A stretch of 64,000 bases of DNA from Semisulcospira habei (GCA_036245525.1 BTPG01000004.1:53127810-53191809), one strand, 5' to 3'. Numbered from the stretch's first letter, positions 23,453 through 35,059 are shown. Made by a program: numbers and translations. The notes: generated from the sequence alone by a model not told the origin.

Positions 23453-23671
23453 TCTGAAACCACTTTGTACCTTGACACCTGAGGCTCTTTGACGCTGAAG
23501 TTACGGTGGTTCAAAAAATACAGTCTGACAGTGAAGGTGTTAGATACAGAGTGGTCATGCTAGCGGAAAGGTGGTGCCAGAATAGCTGTTTCGGCACTAC
23601 CCATCAGCCGATCCAGATTTGTTGACCTCTTCAGCTGTAATGCAGTAAACTTCCCAGTTCTGCCTTAAGGT

Positions 23672-23886
23672 TTAACCACATCGCTGCCAATTGACGCGGG
23701 TTGTTTTTTTCTGAAATCGTTGTCCATTCAGCGTCAAAGACCCCTCGCCGTCCAAAGGGCATGAATACATGCTGGTGTCAGCAAGAGGCATAGGATCCTC
23801 ATGAGACCCGCAATTGCGGGGCTCATGAGGATCTATGCCTCTTGAATTGGATTGTGTTCAGTTCTCCTCGCATGTGAAGGGGTTAA
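23672..23886. mobile_element. HP-B element, full length with TTAA ends
   Basis: 215 bp. Starts TTAACCACATCGCTGCC, ends CATGTGAAGGGGTTAA, hairpin core at 23781-23844. The left interval between end and hairpin (about 105 bp) is longer than the right (about 42 bp), as in the copy at 42508. Confidence 0.85.
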
Positions 23887-23934
23887 TATGCTATTTGGCA
23901 GGAATCGATGAATCGATGAAACCTTATTTTACAA

Positions 23935-24080
23935 CACTTAAGGCATTGACATCGTCATCGACAGCCATTTTGCAAACCTGCCGTTGCTAACAACTACAAG
24001 ACTATCTACAACATATAAGTAAAACATAATACTTGCAGACATTTGACAACACTGTTCACATAAACAGACATACTCACATA
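23935..24080 (-). pseudogene. LINE 3' tail fragment
   Basis: AAACCTGCCGTTGCTAAC and the following AT-rich bases match, inverted, the 3' UTR of the CR1-like LINEs at 48.3 and 59.2 kb (GTTAGCAACGGCAAGTTTG-type). No coding part is left. Confidence 0.65.
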
Positions 24081-24742
24081 AAGGAGCACACAGCCACAAA
24101 TCGAACACACTAGCCTGCCAGTTGAGGTAAGGAAGAGTGCGTATATTTCACACGTAGAGAGGTGGCCAATGTCTATCCTGTAAAAGGGACAGATTGGAAG
24201 TCCATTTTCGCGAAAAGCAGGATCTCTATTGTAAATCAGCCTAGCTCGTCACAGAAACGGTCTTACTGTCATTTACTGTCAGGGCAAAAGTGTTCTGGTC
24301 TGTGAGTTTAAAACAGTACGGCCAAGCTTCGTAGGTCCAAAATCACTGGCGCGCACACACAATGCAAACAATACCTCCTTTGTCTGTTGAGAAATAACGG
24401 GGACGCATCTGAATAGAAATTCTGCGTTGGATAGTTGATACTCTAGGCTGAGGTTAGCTGTGTATGGGTGGGTGGTGGTGGTGGGAGGTTAGTGGTGGGG
24501 TGGGTGGGTGGGTAGGTGAGTGGGTGGGTGGGTGGGGGCAGCACTGTTGACCGATGACAAGAGAAACATTTAAACGATTTGAAGGAGAGAGAGAGCGAAA
24601 TTCAGCGCTCTCTTGCGCACCTGGTCCGAATGCCTGTGCCTCTCCACAACCAAGGTATGCCCCGCATACGATCCCGTCCCTCACTTAGTGGATCATAACT
24701 TCACTTCATAGACTCGGGGCGCTCAGCCAGTACCTGACATCT
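24081..24742. other. No gene seen; (GGTG)n-like patch 24465-24540
   Basis: G/T-rich GGTGGGTGGGT repeats. The short frames here have no domains. Confidence 0.6.
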
Positions 24743-24808
24743 GCAAGAGGCATAGATCCTCATGAGCCCCTGCAGTTGCGCGGGCTCATGAGAATCTATG
24801 CCTGTTGC
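24743..24808. repeat. HP-B hairpin
   Basis: 66 bp, centre TGCAGTTGCGCG, a few mispairs. Confidence 0.9.
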
Positions 24809-24941
24809 TTGAATTGGTTTGGGAATATTTATCAATCTTTGCAACAGGAGAGAGTTGTATTTTTAAAGCTATGACTGCTCTCTCTCTCGAGGCTCTTCCT
24901 TTCTTTGAGACGATAGAAATAAATATTCTCTTCCGAATACT

Positions 24942-25008
<67 letters not shown>

Positions 25009-25417
25009 CGCGTGTGTTTGCGTGTGCGTGTGACGATGTGCGTGGGTGAGCACCGAGCGAGCATGAATGCTCTGTGCACGTGCACTAATGTCTTGCGCAC
25101 GTGCCAGCGATAAAGGGCCGATAAGCCGTTGTTTTGACTGTGATTACCTCCCTTGTCGGAGTTGGCAGTGTACACAGCACAGTGGGGACTGGAGTTGAGC
25201 CAGCGGGGATTCACTTACAGAATCGGGGGCCTGTTAGCGTTGACATTGTGCTGCAGAGTTAAAATCTTCAAAATGGTAAAGATCGCACTTACGACTGTCA
25301 CAGGATGCCGAGGCCCTCAGACTATACAGTATCAAGAAACTCGAAACGTCGCTCGGGGGCACGAAACTCTTGGCAGAAAAATCGTCGACTCCCTCCCCCT
25401 GTGATGCGATCGTGGGC
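24809..25417. other. No gene seen; (TG)n at 24946-25001
   Basis: TG microsatellite with an interrupted TG/CG tail to 25032. The Val/Cys-rich frame is its translation. Confidence 0.8.
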
Positions 25418-25493
25418 TGTCGGTAGCGGTTTTTGTCGAGGTGATTCCTGCAGGAATCACCTCGACAAAAACCGCTACCGACATCCCACAAGT
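25418..25493. repeat. HP-C hairpin, perfect arms
   Basis: 76-bp palindrome from CTGTCGGTAGCGGTTTTTGT to its complement, meeting at CCTGCAGG with no loop. It uses the CGAGGTGATTCC arm type. TTAA ends are lost. Confidence 0.95.
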
Positions 25494-26123
25494 TCAGGTC
25501 TGACGAAGGGGGCTAATAGACTGACAACGTGCGCCAGGTGGGTACAGTTACTCGATCTGGGTGGATAGGTACGCGTATTGGGGTGTTTTATGCGTAATGG
25601 TCTAGCGAATTTTCCCCGTGTAGTGGTGTCGGTGCGTTATCTGTACCCGGGCTCGCCACGCACCTGGTGGAAACGGCCCCCGTACCTTGCTGTCACAGGT
25701 GCACGGGAATCGGCGAACGCTTTGAATCTGTAATAAGCACATATCCACATAAAGCTCCCGCAAGGTAGAGTCATCTTGCGGACCTCCATTATACTATGTT
25801 TTTCTTGCGGATTGCATGGTCAGACGCTGTTTCGTCTTCGATTTTGTTGTTGTAAACAGTGGATAGCACATTTTACCTGTCTGAACAAGGCATGGACTCT
25901 CCTGAGCCATCGCAAACCACAGGCTCTCGTGAGAGTCGTGAGAATCTGCACTTCTTGCTGGACCCAGGTGAGTTTCTTAGGTGCACGGATCGTTCCCTGA
26001 GCCTGTGATTGAACGGCTATTAAAATTGAGCCCCATCTGTTATAGGCGCAAGTCAAACATTGCGCGCCATCTGCAAAAAGAAAAAAAAAAAAAAAGAGTA
26101 GATGAACATCGAGTCCCGTTCCT
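25494..26123. other. No gene seen; decayed HP-B at 25885-25958
   Basis: The decayed hairpin keeps CAAGGCATGGACTCTCCTGA and a diverged right arm. Poly-A at 26079-26095. Confidence 0.6.
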
Positions 26124-26193
26124 GCAAGAGGCATGGATCCTCATGACTGAGCCACCGCACCTGCGAGGGCTCATGAGGATCTATGCCTCTTGC
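26124..26193. repeat. HP-B hairpin
   Basis: 70 bp; the left arm carries an extra ACTG. Confidence 0.9.
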
Positions 26194-27277
26194 TCCGTGG
26201 TTGTGAATCCGCGATAAGCAGCGTGTCTCTTTACCAGCACGTGGTGGCTGTGACGGACTGGCGGTGACAGGTTTACGATGTAATTGGCTTACCACAACAC
26301 AACCCTCGCTTCCACGCGCCGTCCACGTAATGGCTTTCACTTGACAGGAATAACGACGTTTTGACCCACTCGGCTTCCCATACCCACATCCGGGGCCCGG
26401 CCTAGAAAATCCCGTTAGGATCCCGCGTGCCGAGACTGGCTTAGCGAGACAAGAGTATCGGACTACTGGCAAGCGAGCGAGGGGATCAGCTCGCGGATTT
26501 GGACTGTACTGGCAGCGAGTGGTGGGATCAGCCCATGGATTTGGCCGGCAGTCAGCCCGTGCACCTGCACGGAGTGCCCAGTGAGCAAAAGATCATCGGA
26601 CTGGTATCGGCCACAGCTGGCCCGCGTAGCTGCGGCCGACGTCTGGCCTATGACATATTGCTTACCTGGCGAGTGAAAGCTGACCTTTTGACTTGGCGCA
26701 CCTGGGGACAGATGTAGATGGAGAACGCTTCGACCTACTCCGTTGGAGTGAGGCGGACATCAATTAGGCTAATTCTTTGCCAGCAAGACGTTTCTGACTG
26801 TATTAGCCATTGCGGTCCGGGGGAGAGCCGGAGGAACTCTGCCCCGTGCACGTGGTAGAGGAGGCTAGTTTAGCGCACCTGGGGCAGCTTGAAGGTAGGA
26901 TGACGGCTTGAGCCCCTCTGGGGGGGACCTGTCACAGGTAAGGTGGGGGAGTGGGTGGTGGGTGGGGGCTGGGGTTTGGTGGGTGGGTGTAGAATGGCGG
27001 ATACTGCGGTTGGGGTAAAGGCTCTACGCGGTGGATATGAGGTGAGATATGAAAATTGTACGACTAACTTCATCGCAAACTGTGTCAGGTGGACTCAGTC
27101 AGTCAGTTATTTGGGTTTAACGCCGAGCAGACGACCACGGCCATCTCACGACGGGTCAGCTAGGCTCAGACGGCCCGAGGGTCGACGTCAATTGGGCCAA
27201 CAAGATACAAAGATTCTCACTAGTCCCCGCAGTTTGAGGGACCGGAAGGATTCTGTCTGTCTCAGAATGATGAGCGT
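26194..27277. other. No gene seen; decayed HP-F (26578-26668) and G-rich patch
   Basis: 26578-26668 keeps AGTGAGCAAAAGATCATCGG and a diverged partner. 26940-26990 is (GGTGGGT)n-like. 27095-27200 resembles an interspersed repeat also seen near 9180. 27204-27255 is a decayed HP-B. Confidence 0.55.
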
Positions 27278-27394
27278 TTAACTCATTCAAATCACCCCAC
27301 ATCAATAGCTGCGGAAGTGTCGCATAGCGTTGCCGGCGGCAACGCTAAGCGACACTTTCGCAGTTATTGATGCGTTGAGCCTTGAATGAGGTAA
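27278..27394. mobile_element. HP-E element
   Basis: Starts TTAACTCATTCAAATCACC, ends CTTGAATGAGGTAA. Arms around CTGCGGAAGTGTCGCATAGC meet at GCCGGC. The right TTAA has mutated to GTAA. Confidence 0.9.
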
Positions 27395-27918
27395 CCATCT
27401 TGTAGCTACGTGACAGTCGCTGTACAAGTGGACACATTTACTGCATATAACCAGCTACAGATGCATTTAAAACGGTATATTATAGGCGCTTTTTGTCAAT
27501 TGTTTGGCGAATCGACTCGAAGCGCCGCGAACTGAAACCACGCTCGCTCACATGACGCACACGGATTTTACTCTGGAGACAAACACAGTACAAGACAAAC
27601 ACAGGACATTTGCGTGGTGCGAAGGGTCAGCTCAGCTACTGAAGTTTCAGAAATTTTGATCGCTTGTATTTGAAATTTTGTAGCCTGAGACCTGTACCAA
27701 GGTGGGTGGGGAGGGGGGGGGGAGGTGGGGGGTTGAAAGAACCGGAGTACCCGGACAAAGAACACCCGACGGTCCGCCCGAATTAAGATATAAATGTTCT
27801 ACCTGGTCCATCTTAGTTTCAATTGGAAGGCTCCAACTCACAGACCAGCACGCACGCCATTTATCTTTTGACGCGTTTATCTTCAACCGCCAGGAAACGT
27901 GGATACAAAGTGGTTTCC
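27395..27918. other. No gene seen; poly-G patch at 27710-27732
   Basis: Unassigned. The bases just before 27919 (AACGTGGATACAAAGTGGT) match the left interior of HP-B elements. Confidence 0.5.
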
Positions 27919-27971
27919 GCAAGAGGCGTAGATCCTCATCAGCCTGGCTCATGAGGATCTATACCTTTTGC
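27919..27971. repeat. HP-B hairpin, shortened
   Basis: 53 bp; the GC-rich inner stem is lost so that ATCAGCC meets GGCTCAT directly. Confidence 0.85.
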
Positions 27972-28709
27972 AGCTGGGTGGTGTGGTCAGTTTTTTTCTC
28001 GGCAGCGAAAGAGATAAGGTCAAAATAAGTAACGCTCGACGTCTGGAAACCAATATCCTATACGTGCACCTTGATTCTGGTGTTTGTCATTATTCTCCAG
28101 CAGAGTTGTTGTGCATGTATGGCGCCACTCGCTTTGCTTCACTATGTAAGACTATCACTCCGTCCCTTGCACACCCCGCCGTGAGATGACCATAGTCGCT
28201 TGCTCGGCGTTATACCCAAATAACTAACTAACCTTCCACACCCTCAACCCCCCTCCCCCCTCCCTCCCCTCCCTCCAACCCACCCACCTTTCCGCGCCCT
28301 GCCCATAGCGGCACGCGCACTTCATTCACAGGCAAAAACGCTTAGAGTAGCGCGACTTGTTGTTGTAACTAAAAATATCATATACAGCCTCTTTGAAAGC
28401 GAGTCGTGTGCCTGACCCCACCCTTTCTGACATATGATTTCAGGAAATGCAGGTGGAATGTTCCTTTTGATATCGGGGCGCCAAAGCGAAAGGCCGACCC
28501 AGTTACTCTAATGGTACTGATATTGCTACAAGAATATATGCGGGCGGAAACACGATCTGCGCATGCCCGAGTGCCGGAAGTGCGGCGGTGTGGGAGTAGG
28601 CAGCGAATTCCGCGCATGCTCTGTGAGGTGTTCTGACTTTGCCTGACGCTGTCAATGGAAACCTTCCAACCGTTCGTCGTTCCCAATACTAAGCGGTCGT
28701 TTGATAGAA
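27972..28709. other. No gene seen
   Basis: Pyrimidine-rich at 28230-28290. Two overlapping antisense frames at 28378-28767 have no domains. Confidence 0.5.
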
Positions 28710-28817
28710 CAGACCCAGTGCGCAAATGGCCATCGGGACGATTTTGTCCCCGCGCACGGCTGTGCACGGGCCAATAGCGGCCGACGTCGGCCGGATGGTT
28801 TTTGCTTGATGGGGAGG
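28710..28817. repeat. HP-F palindrome, decayed
   Basis: ACCCAGTGCGCAAATGGCC faces GGCCGGATGGTTTTTGCTTG; the inner part is asymmetric. Confidence 0.75.
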
Positions 28818-29294
28818 TCTGTGGCGTCTGTCACACTGTCCCTGATTTTAGTCCGTAGAGATATAATGGTCTTGATGCCTTGAATCAAGCATTTTGCACT
28901 AGGTCGAAGAATTGAACGAAACCGGCCCCTCCTTACCTCCGTCTAAGCGTTTTGTTGTTGTATTAACTATCTGGGCATTACAAAAACGTCTGTAAAACTG
29001 AACCAATAGCGGCCATGGTCCTACAGTTCCCTAGGGCCCCATACCTTCACTAGACACGTCTACCCCGCCCAAGCTCTCCTAACACCCGTTAGTGCCGTTT
29101 AAAGAATGAGGTACACATTGTATGACGGCGCATTGTCTTTGTCCAATGATGTTGCTGTAAGCTGACGATCACGTATTCTTTAAACCGACGGATTTTACCG
29201 AAGTCACCGTGCTGGGCTAGAGAGGACTCAATCACGTGTCGCTGAAGTATTGCAGACGCCGTTGCAAAACTGTGTGGTTATGAAGGGAGCCATT
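28818..29294. other. No feature seen
   Basis: Unassigned sequence without repeats or coding signal that I can recognise. Confidence 0.5.
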
Positions 29295-29498
29295 TAATGC
29301 CTCGGCCGCATGTCCCAAATTTTGGGAGTGCTACCCAACGACTGTGTACCAGTTGCAGGAGATGGATTGACCATGATAATTCAAGGGCAGTGCCAGAATG
29401 GCTTGGCGCTTTCAGGCGCCAAGCCAATCTGGCACTACCCTTGAATTATCATGGTCAATCCATCTACTGCTGTAGAGCATCGGGGCTAAATGGGTTAA
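29295..29498. mobile_element. HP-A element, near full length
   Basis: Right end GGGGCTAAATGGGTTAA is clear; the left TTAA at 29295-29298 is plausible. The hairpin core (about 29355-29473) is of the AATTCAAGGG type and pairs from GCAGGAGATGGATTGACC outwards. Confidence 0.85.
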
Positions 29499-30089
29499 GT
29501 GTGCATGGAAGAGACAACGGAGCAGTGAGGTCTGGTCCAGTCAACGCCGAGACCCCAATAAGTGAAAGATCCTCGTGCTGACGTCCGCCCGAGGACCGTT
29601 TCCTCACCGGGAGGCTAAGACTAAGACTAAGAGCAGCCTCAGTCGACCCAGAAGTCTTTCGCCGTCTCCGCCGGGGCGAGTCGTACTTTTAACGGACCCA
29701 GATGCACAAGACTGGTCTGTCTGTCGTATTTCTTACCTGTGTTATTCCTGAGCAAGGGACGCGCTGGCATGTGATGCTGTCACAGAACCGCGGGCAGACC
29801 GGTGGGGTTCGGTGCCCGTCCGTCACGACCTGTACGTGACGCGTTCGTCTTGTCTACTGGCGAGACCGCTGGTCAAGTGATGTGGTAGATTTGTTTGTAT
29901 GGAGAAGTGGTGGGTGGGTGGGTGGGTGTGGGGGGGGGGGGGTTGGGGGGCTGGGGGATGAGGTAGAGGGGTTTATGTTGTCTGATGATTCTGATGTCCA
30001 AACAATGGGATTTAGACGATAAGTGTTGTTTACACATCTCTCAGTGAAGGATGTATACATTTTTGTTACGTCTCTTGCTAGGTGAACTT
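29499..30089. other. No gene seen; (GGTG)n/poly-G at 29908-29945
   Basis: Unassigned. The G-rich run gives a proline-rich antisense frame that is not a gene. Confidence 0.6.
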
Positions 30090-30710
30090 TACAGTGAGCG
30101 GTCTTGTTTTGTGTGGGAACTTGCCTGCCTTGTCTTGCAGACGTTAACTTCTTAACTCATTTAACCCGACGGCCGTATTTCCCCACAAGTTGCAGGAGAT
30201 GGATCGACCATGATAATTCAAGAGTAGTGCTAGATTAGCTTGGCGCCGACAGGCGCCAAGCTAATCTGGCACTACCCTTGAATTATCATGGTCGACCCAT
30301 CTCCTGCTGTAGTGCGTCAGGGCTGAATGGGTTAACACATCTTACAAATGTTGTTTTGTGTGGGATCTTGTCTGCAGATGTTAACTTCTTAACACATATT
30401 ACAAACGTTGTTTTGTGTGGGATCTTGTCTGCAGATGTTAACTTCTTAACACTTATTACAAACGTTGTTTTGTGTGGGATCTTGTCTGCAGATGTTAACT
30501 TCTTAACACTTATTACAAACGTTGTTTTGTGTGGGATCTTGTCTGCAGATGTTAACTTCTTAACACTTATTACAAACGTTGTTTTGTGTGGGATCTTGTC
30601 TGCAGATGTTAACTTCTTAACACTTATTACAAACGTTGTTTTGTGTGGGATCTTGTCTGCAGATGTTAACTTCTTAACACATATTACAAACGTTGTTTTC
30701 TTTAAGCAGA
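30090..30710. repeat. 57-bp minisatellite, about seven units
   Basis: Unit contains GTTGTTTTGTGTGGGATCTT and GCAGATGTTAACTTCTTAAC. Units from 30334 on are nearly identical; a diverged first unit (30090-30151) is separated from the rest by an HP-A insertion. Because 57 is a multiple of three, both strands give a long repetitive open frame, which is not evidence of a protein. Confidence 0.95.
30152..30335. mobile_element. HP-A element with demonstrable TTAA target duplication
   Basis: 184 bp including both TTAA copies. Left end TTAACTCATTTAACCCGACG, right end CGTCAGGGCTGAATGGGTTAA minus one base of symmetry. It interrupts the 57-bp array: left flank CTTC-TTAA, right flank TTAA-CACAT, while empty sibling units read CTTCTTAACACAT with one TTAA. 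Terminal repeats are about 20 bp; the inner hairpin (30205-30300) is nearly perfect. Confidence 0.95.
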
Positions 30711-30716
30711 TGAGAT

Positions 30717-32594
30717 CTAACCCCTTAACTGGCGAGAAAAACTGAACACGCTCCAACTTCAAGAGACACAGATCCTTATGTAGGGCTGTAGGGCTCATGA
30801 AGACGTGTGACACAGATCGTCATGTAGGGCTGTAGGGCTGTAGGGCTCATGAAGACGTGTGACACAGATCGTCGTGTAGGGCTGTAGGGCTCATGAAGAC
30901 GTGTGACACAGATCCTCATGTAGGGCTGTAGGGCTGTAGGGCTCATGAAGACGTGTGACACAGATCGTCGTGTAGGGCTGTAGGACTGTAGGGCTCATGA
31001 AGACGTGTGACACAGATCGTCATGTAGGGCTGTAGGGCTCATGAAGACGTGTGACACAGATCCTCATGTAGGGCTGTAGGGCTCATGAAGACGTGTGACA
31101 CAGATCCTCATGTAGGGCTGTAGGGCTCATGAAGACGTGTGACACAGATCGTCATGTAGGGCTGTAGGGCTCATGAAGACGTGTGACACAGATCGTCGTG
31201 TAGGGCTGTAGGGCTCATGAAGACGTGTGACACAGATCCTCATGTAGGGCTGTAGGGCTGTAGGGCTCATGAAGACGTGTGACACAGATCCTCATGTAGG
31301 GCTGTAGGGCTCATGAAGACGTGTGACACAGATCCTCATGTAGGGCTGTAGGGCTCACGAAGACGTGTGACACAGATCCTCATGTAGGACTGTAGGGCTG
31401 TAGGGCTCATGAAGACGTGTGACACAGATCCTCATGTAGGGCTGTAGGGCTCATGAAGACGTGTGACACAGATCCTCATGTAGGGCTGTAGGGCTCACGA
31501 AGACGTGTGACACAGATCTTCATGTAGGGCTGTAGGGCTCACGAAGACGTGTGACACAGATCCTCATGTAGGGCTGTAGGGCTCATGAAGACGTGTGACA
31601 CAGATCGTCGTGTAGGGCTGTAGGGCTCATGAAGACGTGTGACACAGATCCTCATGTAGGGCTGTAGGGCTGTAGGGCTCATGAAGACGTGTGACACAGA
31701 TCCTCATGTAGGGCTGTAGGGCTCATGAAGACGTGTGACACAGATCCTCATGTAGGGCTGTAGGGCTGTAGGGCTCACGAAGACGTGTGACACAGATCCT
31801 CATGTAGGACTGTAGGGCTCACGAAGACGTGTGACACAGATCCTCATGTAGGGCTGTAGGGCTGTAGGGCTCATGAAGACGTGTGACACAGATCGTCGTG
31901 TAGGGCTGTAGGGCTGTAGGGCTCATGAAGACGTGTGACACAGATCCTCATGTAGGGCTGTAGGGCTCACGAAGACGTGTGACACAGATCCTCATGTAGA
32001 GCTGTAGGGCTCACGAAGACGTGTGACACAGATCCTCATGTAGGGCTGTAGGGCTCACGAAGACGTGTGACACAGATCCTCATGTAGGGCTGTAGGGCTC
32101 ACGAAGACGTGTGACACAGATCCTCATGTAGGGCTGTAGGGCTCATGAAGACGTGTGACACAGATCCTCATGCAGGGCTGTAGGGCTGTAGGGCTCATGA
32201 AGACGTGTGACACAGATCCTCATGTAGGGCTGTAGGGCTGTAGGGCTCATGAAGACGTGTGACACAGATCCTCATGTAGGGCTGTGGGGCTGTAGGGCTC
32301 ATGAAGACGTGTGACACAGATCCTCATGTAGGGCTGTAGGGCTGTAGGGCTCACGAAGACGTGTGACACAGATCCTCATGTAGGGCTGTAGGGCTCACGA
32401 AGACGTGTGACACAGATCCTCATGTAGGGCTGTAGGGCTCACGAAGACGTGTGACACAGATCCTCATGTAGGGCTCATGAAGACGTGTGTCTTTTGCTGA
32501 CACAGCTTTCTTTAAACTCGTTTGCGACCACTTGCAGCAAAGCTGTTATGTATAGAGATATTAAAGCAGGGCAGTCCGGACCGTAAAAGGTTAA
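30717..32594. mobile_element. HP-B element swollen by a 44-bp minisatellite (~37 units)
   Basis: Left end CTAACCCCTTAACTGGCGAG (inverted HP-B tail), right end CCGGACCGTAAAAGGTTAA. Between them GACACAGATCCTCATG ... GGGCTCATGAAGACGTGT repeats about 37 times (30762-32498). Each unit is one HP-B-like left half plus right half, with the middle replaced by two or three copies of the octamer GTAGGGCT (44- or 52-bp units). The last unit ends GTGTGTCTTTTGC, the proper HP-B right arm. Confidence 0.9.
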
Positions 32595-32901
32595 CTGATC
32601 TCAATATTTCCGTTATAAATGTTTTTGATATTTTATACAATAATTCTGCTAGAGGGCTAACTTAGATTCTGAAGTTTCAATGCTATAAAATGAAAGCCTT
32701 TTGTGCACTTCCGCCCTTTTTTAAGCAGGAGAGTTACTTCCGTTACGTTCCAAAGGCAGTGGGAAGAGCTCTGTTGCGTGTGCCTAGTCACACGGATTGT
32801 GAAAAGAAGTGTAGAAAAATCTTAGTTGAGGCTACACAGCATTGAGAACCCGTTGTATCGGCGAATTTTAGCAGTCAAAGCCTGCCGTGGAGCAGATCGC
32901 T
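32595..32901. other. No feature seen
   Basis: Short unassigned AT-rich stretch between two TTAA elements. Confidence 0.6.
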
Positions 32902-33088
32902 TTAACCCTTTTAGCCCCAAGGTCCCATTTCTCAAATTTTGGAGGTGTTGCCTAACGACTATGTACCAGTTGGAGGAGATGGCTTGAGCATGATAATTCA
33001 AGGGTAGTGCCAGATTATCTGGCTCTACCCTTGAATTATCATGGTCAAGCCATCTCCTGCTGTAGGGATCCCGGGCTGAAAGGGTTAA
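32902..33088. mobile_element. HP-A element, full length, TTAA ends
   Basis: 187 bp. Starts TTAACCCTTTTAGCCCCAAG, ends CGGGCTGAAAGGGTTAA. The hairpin lacks the inner GGCGCC block on both sides: GCCAGAT meets ATCTGGC directly. Confidence 0.95.
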
Positions 33089-33344
33089 AGAAAAACTGAC
33101 TGATCGGTTTAGCATTACGCCAACAATGTTTTGGGAGGTTTGTTTGTAGGCCTGTGGGTGAAGCGGGGTCCCTTGTCCTGTACGTGACGGACAGCTTGGA
33201 ATGTGGAGAGCGCGCGCTGTCCTTTTGACGTTTGCAGTTCACTTCAGTACGGTTCAGCTCGGTTCATCTTACTTACTGAACCGATTCAGCTCGAACGGCA
33301 ACAGCAGGAGATGGATCGACGTTATTTGGTCATACATCGAAAGA
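33089..33344. other. No gene seen; lone HP-A arm fragment
   Basis: 33303-33321 (AGCAGGAGATGGATCGACG) is an HP-A outer arm without a partner, cut short before the type S SINE. Confidence 0.6.
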
Positions 33345-33719
33345 TGGTTGGTTGTACATTGCTTAAGCGTCCCGACAGCAACAAGACTTTCTCAGGACGT
33401 GCCTGCACTGCTTGTGAAAAAAAAAAAAAAAACCCAACTAAACAGAATATTGAATGTATGTCGCCAGCCGGTCTAATACACTAAATAAATCTAAGACCAT
33501 TTAGCAACACACATCCAATATCAAGAGCTACAGGCAGCGCAGACAGTAGGGAGAGTTTAAAAAAGGAAAATACAGATGAATGGACCAAGGGTAGACAGAA
33601 ACACTGTCATGCCCCAGAATAGAGGGGAAAACCCACCCTGTGGGGCTGACCAGGGTGACCCTGGGAACTAATAAGTAGCTAACCCCACCCAAGTCTCCCA
33701 GGGCAGACCCGGGTGGGGG
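33345..33719 (-). mobile_element. SINE-like retroposon, type S (copy 3)
   Basis: Flanked by the 13-bp duplication ATACATCGAAAGA (33332-33344 and 33720-33732). Head at the right. Confidence 0.9.
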
Positions 33720-33837
33720 ATACATCGAAAGAGAGATGATGGGTCAGTTTATAATATAAATATTGACAGAAGACCAGAATCAAGGGACAAGTATGGACTG
33801 TTAGTCTCCAGATGTCGATCTTTATTTATTTTGCCCT

Positions 33838-33989
33838 TATCTCTTTCACTGCCGAGAAAACAATTGACCACACAACCCAGTTGCAAGGGGTATAGATCCT
33901 CATGAGTCCTCGCAAATTGGATCTATACCTCTTGCTGAAACCACTTTGTATCCATGTTGCTTGCACGGCTGAGAATCTGTGACGTTGAA
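33838..33989. mobile_element. HP-B element, inverted and shortened
   Basis: The right-end module appears at the left (CACTGCCGAGAAAACAATTG). The hairpin at about 33884-33935 has lost its inner stem (CCTCGCAAATTGG). It abuts the HP-A element at the TTAA at 33990. Confidence 0.75.
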
Positions 33990-34203
33990 TTAACTCATTC
34001 TAACCCAAGACCGAAATCCCCAAATTTCGCCGTTGTCCTCCGAAGACTGCAATGCAGTGCAGGACACAGATCGACCATGATAGTTCAAGGGTGATGCCAG
34101 AATAGTTTGGCGCCCATAAGGCGCCAAGCTATCTGGCATCACCCTTGAACTATCGTGGTCGATCCTTATCTTGCTGTGGTGTGTCTGGGGTAGAATGAGT
34201 TAA
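33990..34203. mobile_element. HP-A element, full length, TTAA ends
   Basis: 214 bp. Starts TTAACTCATTCTAACCC, ends GGGGTAGAATGAGTTAA. Arms are of the AGTTCAAGGGTGATGCC type; the right arm misses two bases. Confidence 0.95.
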
Positions 34204-34736
34204 CGAAGAGTTCAAAAACACAAGCTGTGTTCACTCACATGGAAGGAGTTTCAATGCTGTCTCTGACCCGTAATAAAGATTGGTCCATCGGACAGCTTGT
34301 GTGGCGAGAGAGTACCATTCACTGCCCGCTCCTCCCCCTCTCCCCCTTACGGCCCCCTCCCCCCTCTGTTCCCAGCCTACTTTATCGCCCGTCCTACACA
34401 ACACCACCTCCTGTTCCCCCTCCTCTCCTTCTCTTTGACACACACAACACCCTTCTGTCCTAACACGACAACTAACTCTCCCCGAAACTCCCGTCATCCA
34501 TTGCGCCTGTCACTCATTCTCTGTGTGTCAGTGACGTCAGTCTCTTAGGGTTCCTTCCCCTTGTTTATTGGGTTTAAAAGACAGTCGGCTATTCATGCGG
34601 CACCGTTGTTGTTTACTGTCGTCGTCGTTGCTGGATGGTTTATTTACGCCCGGTGCTGTCTTGTTTGGGGGTGTTCCCAGGCTTTTGCCGCGCATCCGGA
34701 TGCGGCTGGCCGCGAATGAGTTAAAGCTTTAACACT

Positions 34737-34771
<35 letters not shown>

Positions 34772-34970
34772 GGAGATTTTTTAAGCGCTTATTCTAAAAA
34801 TAAGCTCTAAGCGCTGAATACTTTATGTATTCCGTTATGGCAGTTACAGGATCAGGCATGAAACTGTTTTGCTGGACTGCTAAACATATCCCCCTCCCCC
34901 CCCCCCCCCCCCACCCGAACTTACAAACATACGCCCGAGCTCTCCTATTGCAGCCGTTCTCATCGCATCT
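34204..34970. other. No gene seen; HP-D remnant and LINE-like tail
   Basis: Pyrimidine-rich 34320-34480. 34684-34724 is the right half of an HP-D element (GCATCCGGATGCGG ... GAATGAGTTAA). 34739-34815 has (AAT)n and TTAAGCGCTTATTC, like a LINE 3' tail. Poly-C at 34896-34911. Confidence 0.6.
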
Positions 34971-35059
34971 TTACCCTTTGGATGTCGGTAGCAGTTTTTG
35001 TCGCGGTGATTCCTGCAGGAATCATCTCGACAACACCCGACACCGACAGCGAAAGTTAA
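34971..35059. mobile_element. HP-C element
   Basis: Left end TTACCCTTTGGATGTCGG (TTAA mutated to TTAC), right end GCGAAAGTTAA. Arms meet at CCTGCAGG and the right arm is diverged. Confidence 0.85.

Noticed and set aside
30278..30813. Long repetitive open frames on both strands (19-residue repeats)
   Set aside because: They exist only because the 57-bp unit is divisible by three and lacks stops; no homology and no conserved start.
30762..32498. CRISPR-like regularly repeated array
   Set aside because: Units are contiguous 44/52-bp tandem repeats with no unique spacers, in a eukaryotic context, between HP-B ends; it is a minisatellite.
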